Shown here in pieces: positions 57,520 to 64,000 of a stretch of 64,000 nt of DNA. A model generated the notes under the pieces. It did not search any database. It saw only the letters and a program-made list of their open reading frames with translations, and was not told the DNA's origin. Position 1 is the first letter of the stretch, and every line of letters starts with the position of its first letter. The position numbers and the translations under genes are program-made. Source of the DNA: Dehalococcoidia bacterium (GTDB lineage: Bacteria > Chloroflexota > Dehalococcoidia > Tepidiformales > Tepidiformaceae); the NCBI GenBank assembly GCA_022826585.1, contig JAJDUR010000048.1, positions 1-64,000 on the forward strand. Reading direction: 5' to 3'.

Positions 57520-59241
57520 ATGACTTCGACTTGGAAGAGGCCCATCTCGCGCCGGCAGATGCTCGCCGGATCAGGACTCGCCGTTGGCGCGGGCGTCACC
57601 GCCGCCCTGGTCGGCTGCGGCGACGACGACGACGACGCTCCGGAGGCGACCGCCGCCCCCGCCACCGAGGCCCCGGCGGAAGCGACCGAGGCCCCGGCGG
57701 AGGCGACCGAAGCCCCCGCGGAGGCGACCGAGGCTCCCGCAGAGGCCACGGAGGCGCCTGCGGCGACCGCCGCACCCACGGAGGCCCCCGAGACCGGCCC
57801 GAAGCAGGGCGGCACGCTCCGCTACGCGGTCCAGGGCGACCTCCTGCTGAACCAGGGAGCCCCCTTCACCCGCGCGCAGGGCATTCCCCTCCTCGTCTTC
57901 GAGACCCTCATCCGCTACGAGGACTCGCCCGCGCCCTCGCTCGTCCTGCTCGACTCCTACGAGGTGTCGGAGGACTTCACCACCGTCACCATGACGCTCA
58001 AGGACAACGCCGTCTTCCACGACGGCTCACCCGTTACGCCCGATGACGTCTTCTTCGGCATCGATGCCATCACCAACCCCGACAAGTACGGCTTCAGCTT
58101 CCGTGGCCAGCTGCTCGCCTTCGCCTCGCTCGTGACCGACATGACCGCCGTCGATGAGCGCACCATGGTGTTCACCTTCGGCACGTCGCTCACGAACATC
58201 AACGACTTCTTCGCCCAGTTCCCCGTCACGAAGAAGGACACCTACGCCGAGCTCCAGACAGGCGACAACATCCAGGGCACGGGCCCCTACATGATGGATT
58301 CCTGGACCCCGGGCGTCGGTTACGAGCTTGCGCCGAACCCCAACTGGCACGACCCCAACGGCCCGTATCTCGATGGGGTGCGGGTGATCCAGTTCGCCGA
58401 TGCCGAGGCGGTGGGCCAGGCCTACGACGCCGACGACATCGACATCGCCACGAGCGTCAGCCCCCTCTTCGCCAAGGCCCACGAGGACGACGTCAGGCTT
58501 GAGGCGAAGTGGGGCATCGTCTACGTCGGCCTCAACGTCACCAACCCGCTCTTCGCGGACAAGCGTGTCCGCCAGGCTCTCTTCTTCGCCATCGATCGCG
58601 AGCGCATCGTGAACGAGCTTATGGAGGGCCTGGTCGAGTTGACCACCCAGCCCTGGGATCCCGGCAGCCCCGCCTTCGACCCCTCCCTCGAGCAGCCCTT
58701 CTACGACCCCGATCGGGCGAGGGCGCTGCTGGAGGAGGCAGGATTCAGCCAGACCGAACCCATCACCTTCGATCACTACGCCAACCACCCCGTGGTGGGC
58801 GCCCAGCTCGCCTCCCTGATCAAGGACAATTTCGCCGACGTGGGAGTCGAGATCGAGCTCGTCGGGCACCAGATCCCCGACATGAACCAGAAGCTCTTCC
58901 AGCGAGACTTCGAGGCGGGCTGGTTCCTCATGACCGGCTTCTCGCCGTTCTCGCCGGTCACCGTCATCACCCAGCCGTTGCCCTTCCAGGACAACAACCC
59001 CAGCCAGTACACGAGCGAGACCTTCCTCGACATCCGGGCGAAGCTCAAGACGCTCGATCCGTTCTCGGAGGAGGCGTTGGTGCAATACGACCGCTTCAAC
59101 GAGCTCTTCCACGACGACCCCTGGCTCCTCCCCTGTGCGCCCTTCCGCGCCATGAACGTCGTGAAGCCGCGCGTTCAGGGGTACAAGAGCTTCATCGAGC
59201 CCCGCACCTACCTCGGGTACGTCTGGCTCGACGACGCCTAG
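57520..59241 (+). CDS. Tat-exported family-5 substrate-binding lipoprotein
   Basis: The 573-residue protein has SRRQMLAGSGLAVGAGV, a twin-arginine signal, then a lipobox Cys with five Asp and a linker containing four tandem APAEATE units. The SBP_bac_5 body includes VTMTLKDNAVFHDGSPVTPDDVFFGIDAI (in parts), IQGTGPYMMDSWTPG and RQALFFAIDRERIVNELM. It should deliver a solute to the divergent DppBC-like permeases. The ATG at 57520 has GGGAGG about 7 bases upstream. The next gene is a sulfatase on the same strand, which may act on the imported compound; this is inference. Confidence 0.9.
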   Translation: MTSTWKRPISRRQMLAGSGLAVGAGVTAALVGCGDDDDDAPEATAAPATEAPAEATEAPAEATEAPAEATEAPAEATEAPAATAAPTEAPETGPKQGGTLRYAVQGDLLLNQGAPFTRAQGIPLLVFETLIRYEDSPAPSLVLLDSYEVSEDFTTVTMTLKDNAVFHDGSPVTPDDVFFGIDAITNPDKYGFSFRGQLLAFASLVTDMTAVDERTMVFTFGTSLTNINDFFAQFPVTKKDTYAELQTGDNIQGTGPYMMDSWTPGVGYELAPNPNWHDPNGPYLDGVRVIQFADAEAVGQAYDADDIDIATSVSPLFAKAHEDDVRLEAKWGIVYVGLNVTNPLFADKRVRQALFFAIDRERIVNELMEGLVELTTQPWDPGSPAFDPSLEQPFYDPDRARALLEEAGFSQTEPITFDHYANHPVVGAQLASLIKDNFADVGVEIELVGHQIPDMNQKLFQRDFEAGWFLMTGFSPFSPVTVITQPLPFQDNNPSQYTSETFLDIRAKLKTLDPFSEEALVQYDRFNELFHDDPWLLPCAPFRAMNVVKPRVQGYKSFIEPRTYLGYVWLDDA

Positions 59242-59365
59242 GGCGCAGCCCCGGGCAGCAGCATCCGTTCCGTCACGCCGCCGACCGGTCACGCACCGGC
59301 GGCGGCGCGGCGATCGAGGAACCTGACCGATTAGGCGTGCCGGCCGCGCGCCCGGAGGAGGAACC

Positions 59366-61603
59366 ATGCCCGACGCCGCCGAGTTCGCCGGCCACGCCAG
59401 CCTCGAAGCCACCGAGTTCTCCGGACCGTGGCCCGAACGACCGGACCTGCAGGGCGTCCCCAACGTCGTCTACATCGTGCTCGACGACGTCGGCTTCGCC
59501 CAGTTCGGCTGCTACGGCTCCACCATCGACACCCCGAACATGGACCGCCTCGCGGCGAACGGCCTGCGCTACACCAACTACCACACCACCACCCTCTGCT
59601 CGCCCTCGCGCGCCTGCCTCCTCACCGGCCGCAACCACCACACCGTCGGCATGCGTTCCGTCTCCAACTGGGCGCGCGCCTACCCCAACGGCCGCGGGGC
59701 GATCTCGGATCGTGCCGCCACCGTCGCGCAGCTGCTCAAGAGCCGCGGGCTGAGCACCTTCGCCGTCGGCAAATGGCACCTTGCGCCCATGTCCGAGACC
59801 TCGGCTGCCGGCCCCTTCGACCACTGGCCCCTGCAGAAGGGCTTCAACCGCTACTACGGCTTCCTCGACGCCCTCACCGACCAGTTCGCGCCCGAACTCA
59901 CCTACGACAACCACCGCATCCCCACGCCGGACCGCGATGACTACCACGTCAGCGAAGACACGATCGACCACGCCATCGAGTTCATCCGCGACCAGAACGC
60001 CATCTACGAGGAGCGGCCCTTCTTCCTCTACGTCGCTTTCGGCGCCTGCCACGACCCCCACCAGGCCCCGCAGGAATACCTCGACAAGTACCGGGGCCGC
60101 TTCGACGCAGGCTGGGAGGTCGCCCGCGAGGAGTGGTTCGAGCGCCAGAAGGCGATGGGCATCGTCCCGGAGGACACGGTCCTGCCCCCCGGCAACCCCA
60201 ACGTGCCCGCGTGGGACAGCCTCACGCCCGACCAGCAGCTCGTCGCCAGCAGGCTCCAGGAAGCGTTCGCCGCTATGCTCGACCACACCGACGCCCAGAT
60301 CGGGCGGCTGGTCGACTACCTCGAGCAGACCGGCCAGCTCGACAACACCCTCATCGTGCTGACCTCCGACAACGGCGCCAGCGACGCCGGCGGCCCCCTC
60401 GGCGTCGTCAACTGGCTCCGCAGCATGAACGGCCTCGAGAACGAGGCCTTCAACCTGGAGAATGTCGATGAGATCGGCGGTCCCCGCTCGCACACCAACT
60501 ACCCCTCGGGCTGGGCGCAGGCGGGCAACACCCCCTGCCGCTGGTACAAGCAGTACCTGCACGCCGGCGGCATCCGCGCCCCCCTCGTCATCCACTGGCC
60601 AGATCGCATCCCCGAGGGCGGCCTCCGCCACCAGTTCCACCACGTCACCGACGTAACCCCCACGGTCCTCGATCTCCTCGGCATGGAGGCTCCGGCCGTG
60701 TTCGAGGGCGTCTCCCAGCTCCCCCTGGCCGGCGAGAGCCTGGCCTACACCTTCGACGATCCCGACGCCCCGACCCGCAAGGTCACCCAGCACTTCGAGA
60801 TGAACGGCCACCGGTCCCTCTGGCACCAGGGCTGGAAGGCGGTGACCTTCCACGTCCCCGGCGATGACTTCCAGTCGGAACCGTGGGAGCTCTACAACCT
60901 CGACGACGACTACTCCGAGAACTACGACCTCGCCGAAGAGGAGCCCGAGCGCCTGCGCGACCTCATCGACCGCTGGTGGGTCGAGGCGGGGCGCCACGGG
61001 GTGCTGCCCCTGGAACAGGGAGGCGCCGCCGTCGCCTCGTTCAACGTGGCCCCCGGCAGCCCGCAGGATCGCACCACCTTCACCTACTTCCAGGGCATGG
61101 CCCACGTCCCCACCGTCTCCGCCGCCGACGTGCGCAACCGCTCCCACCGGATCAAGGCCACCGTCGTCCGCGAGGGCTCCGGCGATGGTGTCATCGTCGC
61201 CCACGGCGGCTATGCCGGCGGCTACGCCCTCTACGTGCAGGACGACCGCCTCGTCTACGAGCACAACTGCGGCGGCGATCACACCCGCATCGTCGCCGAC
61301 GGTGACCTGCCCTCCCGCGCCGACGTCGAGTTCTCGTTCACCAAGACCGGGAACAACTCCGGCGTGGGCGCCCTCTTCGTGGACGGCCGGGAGGCCGCCC
61401 GCGGCGAGCTTCCCCGCATGCTCGGTGGCCTGTTCACGATCGAAGGCCTCGACGTCGGTCAGGACACGGCCACCGCCGTGAGCGACCACTACCAGGTGCC
61501 GTTCCCCTTCACCGGCGCCATCGAGTCCCTCGTCATCGAAGTCGACGACGACCAGTCCCTCGATCCCGCCCAGCTCGCCGAGGCCGAGGAAGCCCAGCAG
61601 TAG
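59366..61603 (+). CDS. Type I (formylglycine) sulfatase, arylsulfatase-like
   Basis: The 745-residue protein has NVVYIVLDDVGFAQFGCYG with metal-binding Asp pair, the modification motif CSPSRACLLTG with Cys78 to be converted to formylglycine, VGKWHLAP, and SDNGASDAGG for the second metal site. The C-terminal third after about residue 560 is a beta-rich extension seen in large arylsulfatases. No signal peptide is visible, so it acts in the cytoplasm on imported sulfate esters. It needs a formylglycine-generating enzyme, not in this window. It follows the binding-protein gene by 124 bases, with GGAGGAGG before the ATG. Confidence 0.92.
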   Translation: MPDAAEFAGHASLEATEFSGPWPERPDLQGVPNVVYIVLDDVGFAQFGCYGSTIDTPNMDRLAANGLRYTNYHTTTLCSPSRACLLTGRNHHTVGMRSVSNWARAYPNGRGAISDRAATVAQLLKSRGLSTFAVGKWHLAPMSETSAAGPFDHWPLQKGFNRYYGFLDALTDQFAPELTYDNHRIPTPDRDDYHVSEDTIDHAIEFIRDQNAIYEERPFFLYVAFGACHDPHQAPQEYLDKYRGRFDAGWEVAREEWFERQKAMGIVPEDTVLPPGNPNVPAWDSLTPDQQLVASRLQEAFAAMLDHTDAQIGRLVDYLEQTGQLDNTLIVLTSDNGASDAGGPLGVVNWLRSMNGLENEAFNLENVDEIGGPRSHTNYPSGWAQAGNTPCRWYKQYLHAGGIRAPLVIHWPDRIPEGGLRHQFHHVTDVTPTVLDLLGMEAPAVFEGVSQLPLAGESLAYTFDDPDAPTRKVTQHFEMNGHRSLWHQGWKAVTFHVPGDDFQSEPWELYNLDDDYSENYDLAEEEPERLRDLIDRWWVEAGRHGVLPLEQGGAAVASFNVAPGSPQDRTTFTYFQGMAHVPTVSAADVRNRSHRIKATVVREGSGDGVIVAHGGYAGGYALYVQDDRLVYEHNCGGDHTRIVADGDLPSRADVEFSFTKTGNNSGVGALFVDGREAARGELPRMLGGLFTIEGLDVGQDTATAVSDHYQVPFPFTGAIESLVIEVDDDQSLDPAQLAEAEEAQQ

Positions 61604-61648
61604 CGGTCACCCGGCCGGCTCCGCCCGCGGATGCCACTGCCGCCCCAG

Positions 61649-61680
61649 CCGGCGCCCTCGCACCGGGAGGACGGCGCCGG
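61649..61680. terminator. 8-bp hairpin between convergent sulfatase and macroglobulin genes
   Basis: CCGGCGCC (61649-61656) and GGCGCCGG (61673-61680) are perfect inverted copies with a 16-base loop in the 82-base gap between two convergent genes. No T-run is present on either side, so terminator function is tentative. Confidence 0.35.
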
Positions 61681-61685
61681 CCTCC

Positions 61686-64000
61686 CTACTCCTGCGCCGT
61701 GACCGTGAACCGGCTGCTGTCGTCTCGTCCGAAGACCTCCGGGAAATACGTCTCCTCCGCGCGTACGGGCGCGACGAAGAAATTGCCGGGGGTGGTGGCG
61801 CGCGCGTAGTACACGTACTCGTGCACCCCCGCCGGCAGCCGGTCGGCCAGCAGCACGAGCCGGTCGTCCCGCAGGTCAACCTGGTCCCAGGGCCATGCGC
61901 CCCATGGGTACCGCCCGTAGTAGTACCAGGCGGTGCGCCCGGACAGCCGGTTGTAGTCCTCTTGCAGGCTCTGAAGAAGGTCGGCCGAGACGATGTCCAG
62001 CGCCGGATCGATCGGCTCCAGGCCCGCGGGCAGGAAGTCCTCCACCCTCGCAAACAGCCTTTCGGCCGGCGCCACCACCGTCACCGTCACCCGAACCACC
62101 GACCCCAGCGGCGCCGTCGTGACGTACCGATCCGGTTGGTCCAGCAGCGAGTAGCGGTGGGAGACCGCGAACCCCCGGTTCAGCGCCTCGACGTGCTTCG
62201 CCGGGGTCATGTAGCGCAGGTTGAGGCCGTAGTACAGGCGCCCCTCGCGCCCCGCCTCCCGGTCGAATTGCACCCGGTTCACCTCGCCCTGGAGCAACTG
62301 TTCCAGCGGCAGCGTGACGGCGTCGCGGTAGTCGCGGGTGGGCACGTCGAAGTGGCCCGTGAGCACCCGCTGGGTGTTGAGCAGCACCTGGTAGTCGTAG
62401 ACCCCCCGGTGCTCGCCCGTCAGCTCGGCGAACGCTCCCAGGGACGCCATGGCCTGCGCCCGCTCGACGGATGTCTCCCACCGGTCCGCGGAACGCGCCA
62501 CCACCAGCCAGCGCGCCGTCTCCTCGATGAGCGGGTGCTGCGGGTCGGCTTCGGTCAGGGCGCGCAGCACGAGCGCCGTCGCGCGCACGCCGCTGTTGTG
62601 CATGCAGCCCGCGATGGCCCCGTCCTCCCAGTGGTTCCCGTTCGCGCTCGCGATCGTGTTCGCCGTGAGGTCGTTCAGGAGGGTCCGCACGTACTCGTGG
62701 TCCGCCTCGTGCCCGCTCGCCAGCAGCCCGAGCAGCAGGTAGGCCCGTCCCCAGTTCGTGAGGCGAACCCGGTGTTCCACCAGCAGCGTGCCCATCAGAT
62801 CGGACTGCTCTCGCGCCAGGCCGCTCACCTCGCCGCCCTCATTCGCGGCGCTCGTCAGCGCGTACAGCAGGAAGGCGTGCTGGTTCACGTTGGCGGGGTG
62901 CATGAAGTCCGTCTCCCGCTGCACGAAGTTCGTGATGAGCCGCATGGCGCGGTCGTACCTGCTCGGCGGAACCTCGTACCCCGCGTCCCTGGCCTCCCCG
63001 AAAGCGATTAGCACCCAACCCGTCACCCACAGGTCGGTCCGCCTGCAGTACTGGCACCAGGCCCACCCGCCGTCGGAGCGCTGCTGGCCGACAAGCCTCT
63101 CGATGTCACTTCCGAGCTGCCGTTCCTGGTCTTCCGTCAGCCCGCTCGCGCTGCCACGCCCAACCGCCAGCGTCGCCACGATGCGGCTCGCAGTCCTCAC
63201 GTTCGAATCCCAGGGCTGCGGTGTGAAGGAGTGGAGCTCCTCATCGAGGGCGCCCACCAGCGAAGCCTGCACCGAGACCTCCAGCGAGCCCCTGTCGGCG
63301 AGTACGTACTCGGGCAGGTACACCGCCTCGAGCCTGGGAGTGTCTTCCACCACCCCTCCGGTTGCGGTCGTCTCCGCCGTCACGTCCAGGTACACCGGAA
63401 TACCCAGCTCGACGGCATCCCCGCGGCCGCCGCTCGTCGTGGCCGTGAAGCGGAACGTGGCGGTGCCCTCCTCGAGCGCGCGGGCGGGCCACGCGAACAC
63501 GACCGAGCGTCCCGGTTCGACGCGCCTCGTCATCGTCCGCTCGTTGGCGAGCACGACTCCCGCTGCTTCGATCGCCACCCTTACGACGGTTGCCTCGTCG
63601 GTGAGGTTCCGGACGAGGGTGCGTACGCTCAGCCGGTCGCCCACGCGCAGGAAGCGGGGCAGCGCCGGACGCACGAGCAGTTCCTGCGTGACCAGCAGCT
63701 CGCTCTCGCCCTCCCCGACCCTGGTGTCGGCGGTCACGGCGCGGGCCTGCGCCCGCCACGTGGTCGCGTTGTCGGGCAGCTCCAGCTCGAAACTGGCCTT
63801 GCCGTCCTCGTCGGTCGCGAGTTGCCCAATCCAAAGCGCCGTGTGTTCGAAGTCGGAGCGGACGAGAGGACTCGACCTGCTGGCCGTTGGCCCCGCCCCC
63901 GTCTTCCCCGCTTCCGGAGCTGCATCGTCCATGGCCTCGTCCCCGTCGCCCCCGACGCCGTCTTCCGCGAGTCCTTCGGGCTCGCGCGACCACGCCGTCC
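61686..64000 (-). CDS. Bacterial alpha-2-macroglobulin family protein, C-terminal half (runs off right edge)
   Basis: The frame stays open to the window end, so the ATG at 63932 is internal. Visible parts match bacterial A2M: bait/MG7-like start (FEHTALWIGQLATDEDGKASFELELPDNATTWRAQARAVT, in parts), an alpha-alpha thioester-domain barrel (RLVGQQRSDGGWAWC, WVTGWVLIAF, NQHAFLLYAL), and a C-terminal receptor-type domain (EDFLPAGLEPIDP). Where the CxEQ thioester would be, the text reads SFTPQPWDSNVRTASR, so the covalent trap is absent, as in MagD/YfaS-like proteins. It is presumably exported and inhibits or senses foreign proteases. Confidence 0.85.
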   Translation of the reverse strand, partial: TAWSREPEGLAEDGVGGDGDEAMDDAAPEAGKTGAGPTASRSSPLVRSDFEHTALWIGQLATDEDGKASFELELPDNATTWRAQARAVTADTRVGEGESELLVTQELLVRPALPRFLRVGDRLSVRTLVRNLTDEATVVRVAIEAAGVVLANERTMTRRVEPGRSVVFAWPARALEEGTATFRFTATTSGGRGDAVELGIPVYLDVTAETTATGGVVEDTPRLEAVYLPEYVLADRGSLEVSVQASLVGALDEELHSFTPQPWDSNVRTASRIVATLAVGRGSASGLTEDQERQLGSDIERLVGQQRSDGGWAWCQYCRRTDLWVTGWVLIAFGEARDAGYEVPPSRYDRAMRLITNFVQRETDFMHPANVNQHAFLLYALTSAANEGGEVSGLAREQSDLMGTLLVEHRVRLTNWGRAYLLLGLLASGHEADHEYVRTLLNDLTANTIASANGNHWEDGAIAGCMHNSGVRATALVLRALTEADPQHPLIEETARWLVVARSADRWETSVERAQAMASLGAFAELTGEHRGVYDYQVLLNTQRVLTGHFDVPTRDYRDAVTLPLEQLLQGEVNRVQFDREAGREGRLYYGLNLRYMTPAKHVEALNRGFAVSHRYSLLDQPDRYVTTAPLGSVVRVTVTVVAPAERLFARVEDFLPAGLEPIDPALDIVSADLLQSLQEDYNRLSGRTAWYYYGRYPWGAWPWDQVDLRDDRLVLLADRLPAGVHEYVYYARATTPGNFFVAPVRAEETYFPEVFGRDDSSRFTVTAQE

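Overview
The window is high-GC bacterial DNA, most consistent with a Chloroflexota member, perhaps a Dehalococcoidia/SAR202-like or related lineage. This rests on gene content: paired Uma2 proteins, a clan AA aspartic protease behind its usual small partner, family-5 solute-binding lipoproteins with long Ala/Thr/Pro/Glu linkers, a plant-type LRR/FN3 protein, a Calx-beta protein, and large iron loci with no TonB-dependent receptor, which suggests a single-membrane envelope. No rRNA, tRNA, CRISPR array, transposase or phage gene was seen.

Layout. 1-10 kb: an edge-truncated Calx-beta exoprotein, a MarR regulator with a methyltransferase, a LivK remnant, two Uma2 genes, an amino-acid-type binding lipoprotein, a K+ channel and small membrane proteins. 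Three genes here need single-base frame corrections, six indels in about 4 kb. 10-16 kb: LRR exoprotein, small membrane proteins, a peptide/oligosaccharide-binding lipoprotein plus a fragment of a paralogue, and a coupled hypothetical/aspartic-protease pair. 16-23 kb: two tandem cytochrome P450s divergent from a Tat lipoprotein and two Dpp-type permeases.

23-43 kb is an iron-centred super-locus. A four-gene operon encodes a flippase-like/phosphodiesterase/GT2 triple fusion, a FEA1-like lipoprotein on a Gly-Thr linker, a short UDP-sugar dehydrogenase and an unknown protein. Then come efeO-efeB without efeU, ferrochelatase, bfd-bfr, two ABC-exporter-fold half-transporters, and a complete FecBCD-E type siderophore/heme importer. 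The first operon and efeOB share a 19-bp palindrome of the form ACTxxxTT-3-AAGTxAGT. Two abutting 7-1-7 Fur-box-like elements sit between the half-transporters and the importer, and an IdeR/DtxR-like site precedes bfd. The fusion/FEA1-like operon is the best candidate for an undescribed system, probably iron-linked assimilation or envelope remodelling.

43-64 kb: a LysM lipoprotein; a single 3135-residue polyketide synthase with order KS-AT-DH-cMT-(psiKR)-ER-KR-ACP-KS, whose last KS keeps the linkers on both sides of an AT but has lost the AT; a TauE/SafE permease; an amidohydrolase; a second Dpp-type permease pair divergent from its binding protein; a type I sulfatase; and an edge-truncated alpha-2-macroglobulin lacking the thioester motif. 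Neither Dpp-type importer has an ATPase gene beside it.
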